In this document: positions 1 through 7,054 of the stretch, piece by piece
Layout: each line of letters starts with the position of its first letter
Numbering within the stretch: position 1 is the stretch's first letter
DNA from: an uncultured Opitutia bacterium
GTDB lineage: Bacteria > Verrucomicrobiota > Verrucomicrobiia > Opitutales > UBA953
DNA: 7,075 nucleotides
Direction of reading: 5' to 3'
Assembly (NCBI GenBank): GCA_903957465.1
Contig: CAJBPJ010000243.1
Span: 1 to 7,075 of the forward strand
The notes under the pieces: generated by a model
What the model was told of the DNA's origin: nothing
Seen by the model: only the letters and a program-made list of their open reading frames with translations
The model's database searches: none
Translations under genes and position numbers: made by a program

Positions 1-3000
1 CGCCGCGTGTTATTAAACCAAAGGCACCTTGGCTACATGTAGAAAACGCTACCGCCAATAATCTTAAAAGTTTTTCGGCGAAAATTCCCTTAGGGAAATT
101 AGTAGGTTTATGTGGTGTTTCTGGTTCAGGAAAATCTACCCTGCTCCACCAAGTGCTCGCCGAGCGTGACCCTGAGACGGGCGATGTAGCCAAAACCTCT
201 GCACACTGGGTTCGCTTTGATGAACAGCCCGGAGAGATTGCCCTTGTCGATCAATCGCCAGCTGCACGGACACCGCGCTCCAATACCGCGCTCTACGCAG
301 GCGCCTGGGATGCCATTCGTACGTGGCTTGGAAATTCCGACGAAGCCAAGGCAGCAGGATTTACGCCATCACACTTTTCGTTCAATGCAGGCGAAGGTCG
401 TTGCGAGCGCTGCAGAGGCGCGGGCTGGGAAACGGTTGAGATGCAATTTTTGTCGGACGTATCCGTCCCTTGTCCATCATGTGAAGGTCGTCGTTTCCGT
501 GACGAAATTCTTGCCTTCCAGCTCGGCGGAAAATCCGTTGCGGACATTCTAGACATGACCGTCACAGAGGCCCGCGAATTCTTAGGCCAGCGCACGCCGG
601 CAACGGGACAACTCAGTGTGCTTGAAGAAGTCGGTCTTGGTTACCTCCGGATGGGTCAACCGCTTACAACGTTATCCGGCGGTGAAGCCCAACGACTCAA
701 ACTCGTACGATTCCTGGGTACGCTTGGTAAAGAAACGCAACAGGCGCTGTTATTGCTGGACGAGCCGACCACAGGTTTGCACCGCGACGACGTATCGCGC
801 CTCATCGCTCTTCTCCACCGACTAGTCGACGCGGGACATTCGGTTGTCGTCGTCGAACACCACCGTGATGTCCTTGCTGCCTGCGACTGGCTACTCGAAC
901 TAGGACCTGAAGCAGGCCCTGCCGGCGGACAAAGCGTTGCCGAAGGGACACCCGATGCTGTCAGCAAAGCACAGACGCCGACCGGCAAATTACTGCGCGG
1001 TGGCGACGATGCGTTTGTGGTGAGCGAAAGTCGACCGACGCGCACACGACCGACATCCATTCAAGTACGTGGAGCTCGTGAGCATAACCTAAGAAACATC
1101 TCCCTCGATATTCCCCACGGTCAACTCACCGTCCTCACCGGCGTTTCCGGCTCTGGAAAGTCATCCCTCGCCTTCGATATTCTTTTTGCAGAAGGACAAC
1201 GCCGCTTCCTCGAGTGCGTTTCGGCTTATGCACGGCAATTTGTTGAACAACTTCCCAAGCCCGACCTCGATTCACTCACAGGATTGCCACCAACGGTAGC
1301 AATTGAACAACGCATCACACGGGGATCATCGAAATCAACCGTGGCAACCGTCACCGAGGTTGCACAATACTTGCGCGTGCTTTTTGCGCGGGCGGGCACA
1401 CCCCATAGCCCCGTCACTGGCAAACCGCTTGTTAGCCTAACGGAAGACGCCGTCGTGCGTCGCGTACTCGAACGTACCAAGGTTTTGAAAAAAGGTCGCA
1501 TACACTTAGCCGTACCGCTGGTGAGAGCCCGCAAAGGACACCATCAGCCATTAGCTGACTGGGCCGTACAACGCGGCTCACGCTGGATGCGTTGCGATGG
1601 CACAATGGTCGAGACCACGGCCTTCAAGCGACTCGATCGCTATAGCGAACACGACATCGATGTAGTCATTGCTGATTTACTACCCGGTGGCTTAACTGAA
1701 AAACCAGGTGAGTCGCCTGTTGAAGGCGAACGCGGCTTACGCACCGTCGTGCGCGAAGCGCTGGCACTTGGAAATAACTCCATAGTTTTACTCGATGTAG
1801 ACGGAGATGAAATCGCGTTTTTATCTACATCTCGTGTGGATGCTGCCACCGGCGAGGCTTATCCTGAAATCGACCCGAAACACCTTTCATGGAACTCGCC
1901 ACGTGGTTGGTGCCCAGAGTGTCGTGGACATGGACGCATGGTCGAAAAATTCTCTGCCGACGAAGAAGAAAAACTGCATGAAGATGCGATAGCTGACCGC
2001 GTGGGCGAGGCCATCTGCGAAACTTGCCAAGGTCAACGTCTGGGACCGATTGGACGAAATATTCGGCTCGAAGGCAAAGGATCGACCAAGTCTTTCCCGG
2101 AACTCTTATTTTTACAACCAGCCGAGAGTTTAGCTTTTCTGCATAGTCTTAAGCTGGGACCGCGCGAACGCGCAGTGGCCGACGCACTCATTCCTGAAAT
2201 TGCCGCACGTCTTAGCTTCTTAGGCAGCGTCGGGCTTGGCTATCTTTCACTCGATCGCGCAGCGGACACACTCTCGGGTGGCGAAGCCCAGCGCATCCGA
2301 CTCGCTTCACAACTTGGCTCAACACTTTCGGGAGCGCTCTACGTGCTTGATGAACCAAGCATCGGCCTACACCCGCGCGACAACGATCACCTCATCGCCT
2401 CGCTGCGCGCACTCCGCGATCGAGGTAACACTGTGCTCGTGGTCGAACACGACGAGGACACCATGCGAGCTGCAGATTTAGTCGTCGACCTAGGACCAGG
2501 GGCCGGCCGACATGGCGGGCATATTATCGCACAAGGAAATGCTGCAGCGGTGATGCGTGCTGAAAACTCCTTAACGGGATCAAGTCTGCGTGAGCCCATG
2601 AAACACCCGATGCGCGGAAAACGTCGCTCGGTTGCAGATCGCGGAGAAGGCAGTCCTGAAAGTTGGGTTGAATTAGAAGGCGCAGCACTACGCACACTAC
2701 GCGGTTTTGATTTACGCATTCCCCGTGGCCGACTCACCGTCGTCTCCGGAGTTTCTGGGGCAGGCAAATCAACCCTCATTTCCGACCTACTCGCGCCTAT
2801 TGCCCAATTTGGCATACAGAAAGAAAAAGATAAGGTTACCGGGAAAGAGGGACTGACCATTCTCGGCGGCTCGAAGCCTGTCTTCAAAACGCTGACAGGT
2901 CTTAAATGGCTTCGTCAGCTCGTTGTCGTAGACCAAGACCCCATTGGAAAAACGCCGCGGTCGACTCCCGCCACTTATATTGGTGCATGGGATCTCATTC

Positions 3001-3734
3001 GTGAGCGACTGGCACAGCTTCCTGAGTCATCCATTCGCGGGTATACTGCTAGCTTCTTCTCCTTTAATACCAAAGGTGGACGGTGTGAGACGTGTTCAGG
3101 AGCCGGTCGTATCAAACTCGAGATGAGCTTCCTCGCTGAAACGTATGTGCCCTGTGAGGACTGTGGCGGCAGCCGCTTCGGTCCGATGGCCCGTGAAATT
3201 CGCTGGAACGGAAAATCGGCACCTGAACTATTGGCAATGACCTTTGAAGAAGCCGCTGCATTTCTTTCGTTCGATGCAAGACTGCGCGATCTTTGTGAGT
3301 TAATGGCAAAAACGGGCCTGGGCTATCTTACCCTCGGACAAAGCAGTCCAACCCTTTCAGGCGGCGAAGCCCAAAGGCTTAAACTCGTGAGCGAACTCGC
3401 TCGCGGCCTACCAACATTTATGGACCGGGCGCGCGGAAAAATTCGCCCCAGTCTCTACTTGCTAGAGGAACCAACGATCGGACTTCACCACTCCGACTGC
3501 CGCAAGCTACTCGAACTCCTTCATGCGCTTGTCGACCAAGGCCATACTGTCGTGGTCGTCGAGCACCACCCGGACGTTCTGGCTGAGGCAGACTGGCTTA
3601 TTGAAATCGGCCCGGAAGGCGGCGTGGAGGGCGGACACCTGCTCCACCAAGGCACCCCCGAAGCCCTATTAAAGAAAAAAGGGTCCCCGACCGCGCCTGC
3701 CCTCGCCCAAGCATTGAATATTAAGTTGGTCTGA
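1..3734 (+). CDS. uvrA: Tandem (double-length) UvrA, excinuclease ABC subunit A, 5' partial
   Basis: ATP-dependent damage sensor of nucleotide excision repair; it scans DNA in the cytoplasm and hands lesions to UvrB. The frame is open from base 3 to the TGA at 3732-3734 (1,243 visible residues) and has no start in the window; the GTG at 153 lies after a Walker A motif, so it is not the true start. Numbering residues from base 3, three ABC modules are visible. Module 1 has Walker A GVSGSGKST (38-46), zinc-finger cysteines 134/137/157/160, signature LSGGEAQRLKL (224-234) and Walker B D253-E254. After a linker (about 330-350) a second complete UvrA follows: Walker A 380-388, a UvrB-binding-like region (about 484-604), CxxC 637/640 and 672/675, signature 757-767, Walker B D783; then Walker A GVSGAGKST (916-924), cysteines 1028/1031/1051/1054, signature 1118-1128 and Walker B E1155-E1156. 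Module 1 matches the C-terminal half of a first UvrA, so the whole protein is inferred to be about 1,850 residues. The C-terminal copy (about 893 residues) lacks most of the insertion domain. The family call is very secure; the missing N-terminal half is inferred. Confidence 0.97.
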   Translation, partial: PRVIKPKAPWLHVENATANNLKSFSAKIPLGKLVGLCGVSGSGKSTLLHQVLAERDPETGDVAKTSAHWVRFDEQPGEIALVDQSPAARTPRSNTALYAGAWDAIRTWLGNSDEAKAAGFTPSHFSFNAGEGRCERCRGAGWETVEMQFLSDVSVPCPSCEGRRFRDEILAFQLGGKSVADILDMTVTEAREFLGQRTPATGQLSVLEEVGLGYLRMGQPLTTLSGGEAQRLKLVRFLGTLGKETQQALLLLDEPTTGLHRDDVSRLIALLHRLVDAGHSVVVVEHHRDVLAACDWLLELGPEAGPAGGQSVAEGTPDAVSKAQTPTGKLLRGGDDAFVVSESRPTRTRPTSIQVRGAREHNLRNISLDIPHGQLTVLTGVSGSGKSSLAFDILFAEGQRRFLECVSAYARQFVEQLPKPDLDSLTGLPPTVAIEQRITRGSSKSTVATVTEVAQYLRVLFARAGTPHSPVTGKPLVSLTEDAVVRRVLERTKVLKKGRIHLAVPLVRARKGHHQPLADWAVQRGSRWMRCDGTMVETTAFKRLDRYSEHDIDVVIADLLPGGLTEKPGESPVEGERGLRTVVREALALGNNSIVLLDVDGDEIAFLSTSRVDAATGEAYPEIDPKHLSWNSPRGWCPECRGHGRMVEKFSADEEEKLHEDAIADRVGEAICETCQGQRLGPIGRNIRLEGKGSTKSFPELLFLQPAESLAFLHSLKLGPRERAVADALIPEIAARLSFLGSVGLGYLSLDRAADTLSGGEAQRIRLASQLGSTLSGALYVLDEPSIGLHPRDNDHLIASLRALRDRGNTVLVVEHDEDTMRAADLVVDLGPGAGRHGGHIIAQGNAAAVMRAENSLTGSSLREPMKHPMRGKRRSVADRGEGSPESWVELEGAALRTLRGFDLRIPRGRLTVVSGVSGAGKSTLISDLLAPIAQFGIQKEKDKVTGKEGLTILGGSKPVFKTLTGLKWLRQLVVVDQDPIGKTPRSTPATYIGAWDLIRERLAQLPESSIRGYTASFFSFNTKGGRCETCSGAGRIKLEMSFLAETYVPCEDCGGSRFGPMAREIRWNGKSAPELLAMTFEEAAAFLSFDARLRDLCELMAKTGLGYLTLGQSSPTLSGGEAQRLKLVSELARGLPTFMDRARGKIRPSLYLLEEPTIGLHHSDCRKLLELLHALVDQGHTVVVVEHHPDVLAEADWLIEIGPEGGVEGGHLLHQGTPEALLKKKGSPTAPALAQALNIKLV

Positions 3735-3773
3735 TTTACGCTCTTTGGGGTTAAATCATCAACCTGCCACTGC
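3735..3773 (+). other. Short intergenic gap, no recognisable signal
   Basis: This is the only non-coding gap in the window. I see no convincing hairpin plus T-run terminator, no good -35/-10 pair and no purine-rich ribosome site close to the ATG at 3774; the only G-run is GGGG at 3747-3750, about 24 bases upstream, which is too far for normal spacing. The simplest reading is that transcription continues from uvrA into the next gene, but a weak promoter here or inside the end of uvrA cannot be excluded. Confidence 0.5.
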
Positions 3774-5909
3774 ATGCGCCCTCGTCCTTTTAGACCTATC
3801 CAAAGACCCCGCCGTCGTTCGCACACGAAGGACTTGTTGGCTATTTTAATTTTGGCCCCCGCCGTATGGTGGGTCGGGTCAATCGCGATGACGCAATACG
3901 ATCTGCGTGTCGAGGCAGCCCGCGCTGAAGGCAAGAGCTATAGTATCGTCAGCGAAATTTTAGGAAAAGAGCAGGAGCCTCTCGCAGTCACCACGACACC
4001 TGTGGTCGATCCGACGCCCGTTAAAATACCGGATAAAGAAATCGTGGTGCCCGTCGTCACAGAGACAAAGCCGAAGACCAACGAAGAACCCGTTGTCGCC
4101 AACGAAGAACCCTACCCTTTTATCGGCGCACCCCTGCGCGACCCCAAACAACTGGCGACACTCGTGAACGACACGGCGCTGCGTATTGGCGATGGCAAAT
4201 GGGAGACCCATCTTTCGCGTTTAGAGCGCGGACTTGTTCCCGCCTTTAAAGCGACTTCGCAGTCCAATAAAGAAAAGCGCTACGACCGACTTTGGGAAAG
4301 TAAGTACTTCTCTCTGGGTGCGACCCAAGATGCTTTTATCCGCCGCGTTACACCCAATGTCCTGCGCTCGCTAGCTCGCAGCGAAGACGATGGACAGTTT
4401 TTGCGAGAAGTGATGGTTGATCCTGTCGCTCTCGAAGCCTGGCTACAGACCGTTAAAGCCGAGGATGACGTCGAAGCTGGCCTGCGCACATGGGCTAAAC
4501 TCTGGCGCGATGATCCTAAAGAATTACGCGGCAAGTATCTCCATCTCCAAGTTGCCATGGCAGTCGTCTACGACCGCCCAATGTCCTGGAACCGTCTTGT
4601 CCGCGAATCACACCCCATTGATCCAATGAAGCGTTACCGGTGGTATCGCGATCATAACGCGAAACATCACCTCGAAACCGACATAACTAAGCTGCAACCA
4701 TACGAGCTTGTTTGGGTGGTAGCGGCAGACGTCTCTGAAGAAGAGCTCGATTGGACACTCAAAGAATTACGGCGCTTGAAGCAGGAGACGTGGGGTCAAG
4801 CCTATGGAATGATTCGCTACCGAATGGATTTTGTCACCGGTGGAAAACCTTTAGGACCTCCTTACACAGACGGATCACTCGCTGATATCTTGAAGTGCGG
4901 TGGGATTTGCATGCACCAAGCGCATTTCGCCGCCAGTACCGCAAAGGCAGCCGGCATCCCCTCGGCCTATGTCACTGGCGAAGGCAATCGAGGTGGCCAC
5001 GCCTGGTTTGCATTCCTCGAAAACGACCGCCAAGGCTCTTGGAATATGTCCACCGGGCGCTACGCCGATGGTTATTCCTGCGGTATGACGGGCGACCCAC
5101 AAACCGGTAAGGCCGTGAAGGAATTCGAAGTGCAACTCCTCGGCGATAAACAACGTCGATCGGGAGGTTACCAACTTTGCCGCCGCCTAATGATTATCGC
5201 GGGCATCTACGCCGAACGCGGAGAAAGTGACTTACAGCTGGAAACCCTTCGGTATGCAACCGAAGCGGCCGACCGCACATTGGCTGCCTGGGAGGCTTAT
5301 GCTGCCTGCCTAGAAGACCGAGGAGACCAAGTGAAACTTGATGTCTGGAAAACAGTGGTTCGCGACATCCGCAGTGCATTCGACGAGTGGCCTGACATGC
5401 GTGACCTTGCAGATGACATCGAAGCACGGCACATCGCCAAGACCTGGAGTACAAACGATGCCATTAGCGCATACCGCGGAAAATATCACCGCCTGGTTAA
5501 AGAATTCCCTGACCGTATGGATTTAATCCTCCGGTCAATTGAACGTGAAGCAAGTTTCTGGAAAAGGGACCCGGTTAAAAACTTTGAGCGCGTTCGAAAT
5601 CTCTATCGGGAAACTTTGCGCGAACACGCAGACCATCTACCAACATTTAAGGCCGCTCTCGAAGGTTACTATCAAGCGGTCAAAGGAAACAAAGAAGAAG
5701 AGGTCATGTTCTTGAATGACATCGAACGCACCTTCCGTCGAAAACTTGATGACGGCTCGGATGATGTCTTCCGCATGAAAACGATTAACTCTCTCATCGG
5801 TATCATGGAGTCCTATTACGAGAAGTGCGGGCAAGAAGAGCGCTGCCGACGTCTCAAGCGCGAAGCCGAAGAGATTCAAAAGAAACTCGATAAGCTTAAA
5901 AAACAGTGA
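3774..5909 (+). CDS. Membrane-anchored transglutaminase-like protein with helical C-terminal repeats, function unknown
   Basis: I recognise a domain, not a named gene. The 711-residue product opens with an arginine-rich stretch (residues 2-19), then one hydrophobic segment (about 21-39, LLAILILAPAVWWVG), as expected for an N-in single-pass or signal-anchor protein with its body outside the cytoplasm. A Pro/Val/Glu/Thr-rich linker follows (about 65-115), including a duplicated NEEP. After a mainly helical region (about 120-360) comes a transglutaminase-like core (about 365-430): CGGIC with C379 as probable nucleophile, AGIPSAYV, and GGHAWF with H409. The third catalytic residue is unclear; N424 in SWNMSTGRY is the best candidate. 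The remainder (about 440-711) looks like TPR- or HAT-like helical repeats and ends in a lysine/glutamate-rich coiled-coil tail. ATG 3774 is the first start codon after the uvrA stop, which is in the same frame. The TGA overlaps the pdxJ GTG, suggesting coupling. The enzyme could be a peptidase, amidase or crosslinker, or an inactive scaffold; the substrate cannot be deduced. Existence of the gene is secure, the domain call fairly so. Confidence 0.78.
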   Translation: MRPRPFRPIQRPRRRSHTKDLLAILILAPAVWWVGSIAMTQYDLRVEAARAEGKSYSIVSEILGKEQEPLAVTTTPVVDPTPVKIPDKEIVVPVVTETKPKTNEEPVVANEEPYPFIGAPLRDPKQLATLVNDTALRIGDGKWETHLSRLERGLVPAFKATSQSNKEKRYDRLWESKYFSLGATQDAFIRRVTPNVLRSLARSEDDGQFLREVMVDPVALEAWLQTVKAEDDVEAGLRTWAKLWRDDPKELRGKYLHLQVAMAVVYDRPMSWNRLVRESHPIDPMKRYRWYRDHNAKHHLETDITKLQPYELVWVVAADVSEEELDWTLKELRRLKQETWGQAYGMIRYRMDFVTGGKPLGPPYTDGSLADILKCGGICMHQAHFAASTAKAAGIPSAYVTGEGNRGGHAWFAFLENDRQGSWNMSTGRYADGYSCGMTGDPQTGKAVKEFEVQLLGDKQRRSGGYQLCRRLMIIAGIYAERGESDLQLETLRYATEAADRTLAAWEAYAACLEDRGDQVKLDVWKTVVRDIRSAFDEWPDMRDLADDIEARHIAKTWSTNDAISAYRGKYHRLVKEFPDRMDLILRSIEREASFWKRDPVKNFERVRNLYRETLREHADHLPTFKAALEGYYQAVKGNKEEEVMFLNDIERTFRRKLDDGSDDVFRMKTINSLIGIMESYYEKCGQEERCRRLKREAEEIQKKLDKLKKQ
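4080..4112 (+). repeat. Two direct copies of a 12-base unit in the linker of the transglutaminase-like gene
   Basis: The 12-mer AACGAAGAACCC occurs at 4080-4091 and again at 4101-4112, exactly 21 bases (seven codons) apart and in frame, encoding NEEP-VVA-NEEP. It sits in the low-complexity Pro/Glu/Val linker between the membrane segment and the folded part. It is likely a small internal duplication that lengthens a flexible spacer and not a regulatory site. Confidence 0.6.
5906..5909 (+). promoter_or_regulatory. Stop/start overlap GTGA coupling the transglutaminase-like gene to pdxJ
   Basis: The TGA of the upstream gene (5907-5909) is nested with the GTG start of pdxJ (5906-5908). The 20 bases before the GTG (5886-5905) contain no GGAG, GAGG or AGGA, so initiation of pdxJ probably depends on ribosomes terminating on the upstream gene. 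The GTG is supported as the start because the resulting N-terminus lines up without gap with E. coli PdxJ up to the GVNIDH motif. Confidence 0.65.
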
Positions 5910-6652
5910 GCAAACTTCGTTTAGGCGTTAACATTGATCATGCCGCTACCGTGCGCCAGGCACGCTACCGCGATGATCACCTCTCACCACACGCCGAGCC
6001 TAATCTAATCGCTATTGCCCAAGCCGCACTCGCCGGAGGCGCAGATGGTATCACTGTTCATCTCCGCGAAGACCGCCGACACCTACAAGATAGTGACTTA
6101 GCCGACTTACTCTCACTACCGAATTGCCGGATTAACTTAGAGTTAGCCTGCACAGAGGAGATGGTGGCTATTGCGCTACGCTCAAAGCCTGCAGCGGCGT
6201 GTCTTGTACCTGAGTCGCGCCAAGAAATTACCACGGAGGGCGGCCTAAATATCGTGGGGCATTTTGAACGCGTGCGTAAGACAGTATCAGCTCTCACACA
6301 CGCTGGCATTGAAGTCTCGTTGTTTATCGATGCTGACCCAGGCCAAATTGAAGCGGCTATAGCCGTGGGTGCACCCGTGATTGAATTGCACACCGGTGCC
6401 TGGGCTCGCGCATACGGTGTAGATACTGAAAAAAGCCAAAGGGAGTTTGAGCGCCTTAAGGCTGGCTGCGTACAAGCACATCGCCTTGGACTCATCGTCA
6501 ATGCCGGCCACGGCATTAACTATGTAAACGCGAAGATTGCACGACAACTCCCGCACATCCATGAATTGAATATTGGCCATAGCATTGTGGCCCGTGCATT
6601 ACTCGTCGGCATGCAATCCGCAGTCGCAGAAATGCGCTTAGCGCTGTCCTAA
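5906..6652 (+). CDS. pdxJ: Pyridoxine 5'-phosphate synthase
   Basis: Cytoplasmic TIM-barrel enzyme that condenses 3-amino-2-oxopropyl phosphate with 1-deoxy-D-xylulose 5-phosphate to form pyridoxine 5'-phosphate, the last ring-forming step of the DXP-dependent vitamin B6 pathway. The 248-residue product is close to the 243 residues of the E. coli protein and matches along its whole length: GVNIDH (7-12), HLREDRRH with H52 (equivalent to catalytic H45 of E. coli), NLE with E79 (equivalent to E72), CLVPE, SLFIDAD, IELHTGAWA, NAGHG with H202, and the phosphate-binding ELNIGHSIV near the C-terminus. All expected catalytic residues are present. Between R20 and GADGIT the sequence is several residues longer than in E. 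coli and lacks the usual PDP motif, a modest loop variation. Start is GTG, overlapping the upstream gene; acpS follows with no gap. Presence of pdxJ implies the DXP-dependent B6 route in this organism. Confidence 0.98.
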   Translation: MSKLRLGVNIDHAATVRQARYRDDHLSPHAEPNLIAIAQAALAGGADGITVHLREDRRHLQDSDLADLLSLPNCRINLELACTEEMVAIALRSKPAAACLVPESRQEITTEGGLNIVGHFERVRKTVSALTHAGIEVSLFIDADPGQIEAAIAVGAPVIELHTGAWARAYGVDTEKSQREFERLKAGCVQAHRLGLIVNAGHGINYVNAKIARQLPHIHELNIGHSIVARALLVGMQSAVAEMRLALS

Positions 6653-6655
6653 ATG
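6650..6655 (+). promoter_or_regulatory. Abutting stop and start (TAAATG) between pdxJ and acpS
   Basis: The TAA of pdxJ is followed immediately by the ATG of acpS. The 20 bases before the ATG (6633-6652) show no Shine-Dalgarno-like purine run, so acpS translation is probably coupled to termination on pdxJ. No other ATG, GTG or TTG in the acpS frame lies between this ATG and the conserved GIGTD motif. Confidence 0.6.
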
Positions 6656-7054
6656 GATCTCCAAGGTGGCAATGTCGTTGGGATTGGCACAGACATCTGC
6701 CCCATTGAGCGTATCGCTTCCGCTCGAACGAGACACGGACAGGCCTTTCTCGATAAAGTTTTTACGCCTGCAGAACAAAAGCTGTGTCTAGCAAAGGGCG
6801 ACCCTGATGCTTCACTGGCGGCACGCTGGGCGGCTAAGGAATCTGTCAGCAAAGCTTTTGGTACCGGTATTGGCGAAGCACTCCACCTAACCTCCGTCGA
6901 AATCCTAGAAGGTCCAGAAGGTGCCCCAGTTGTACATTTAGATACTAAAGGTTCGACGCTACTTCGGGCTCATGGCGGGACGGAAATTCTTTTGTCACTC
7001 TCACACGATGGCGGAATGGCCCTCGCATACGTTGCCATTATCCAACGTAAATGA
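6653..7054 (+). CDS. acpS: Holo-[acyl-carrier-protein] synthase
   Basis: Transfers the 4'-phosphopantetheine arm of coenzyme A to the conserved serine of apo acyl carrier protein, activating it for fatty acid synthesis; a Mg-dependent cytoplasmic enzyme, usually a trimer. The 133-residue product fits the small AcpS class (E. coli about 126). Key motifs are VVGIGTDI with D14 (the Mg-binding Asp near the N-terminus), FTPAEQ (37-42), ARWAAKESVSKAFGTG with E63 and K67 (the WAAKEA-type Mg and CoA-binding helix), and LSLSHDGGMALAYV near the C-terminus. The N-terminus has about six residues more than is usual before the GIGTD strand (MDLQGGN), but no alternative start exists. It follows pdxJ directly, the same order as in E. 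coli and many other bacteria, and its TGA overlaps a likely next start. Confidence 0.97.
   Translation: MDLQGGNVVGIGTDICPIERIASARTRHGQAFLDKVFTPAEQKLCLAKGDPDASLAARWAAKESVSKAFGTGIGEALHLTSVEILEGPEGAPVVHLDTKGSTLLRAHGGTEILLSLSHDGGMALAYVAIIQRK

Noticed and set aside
81..100. Near-palindrome TTCCCTTAGGGAA that could be an operator or hairpin
   Set aside because: It lies inside the uvrA frame encoding the conserved IPLGKL strand before Walker A; the loop is only three bases and there is no T-run or promoter context. It is most likely a coding coincidence.
2387..2887. 166-residue open frame on the minus strand
   Set aside because: It lies antisense to conserved UvrA sequence, has Ser/Arg/Pro-rich composition typical of a shadow frame, and has no recognisable motif.
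153..3734. Treating the GTG at 153 as the uvrA start
   Set aside because: The frame is open upstream to the window edge and encodes the module's beta strand and Walker A motif (residues 38-46 counting from base 3), so the true start lies to the left of the window.
3732..3774. Possible readthrough fusion of uvrA to the transglutaminase-like gene, because both share a frame with only one TGA between them
   Set aside because: UvrA ends where the family normally ends, the 13 intervening codons look non-coding, and the next product has its own N-terminal Arg-rich plus membrane segment, which would make no sense at the end of a cytoplasmic repair protein.
3521..3934. 137-residue minus-strand open frame spanning the uvrA end and the following gap
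   Set aside because: It overlaps conserved coding sequence on both sides, has no recognisable domain, and its low-complexity Ser/Thr/Arg content matches antisense of GC-rich coding DNA.
6058..6516. 152-residue minus-strand open frame within pdxJ
   Set aside because: It is fully antisense to conserved PdxJ catalytic regions and shows no domain signal; a shadow frame.
6634..6644. Short perfect palindrome GCGCTTAGCGC just before the pdxJ stop
   Set aside because: With a one-base centre it cannot form a hairpin, there is no T-run, and acpS starts immediately after, so a terminator is implausible; it encodes part of the ordinary PdxJ C-terminus.
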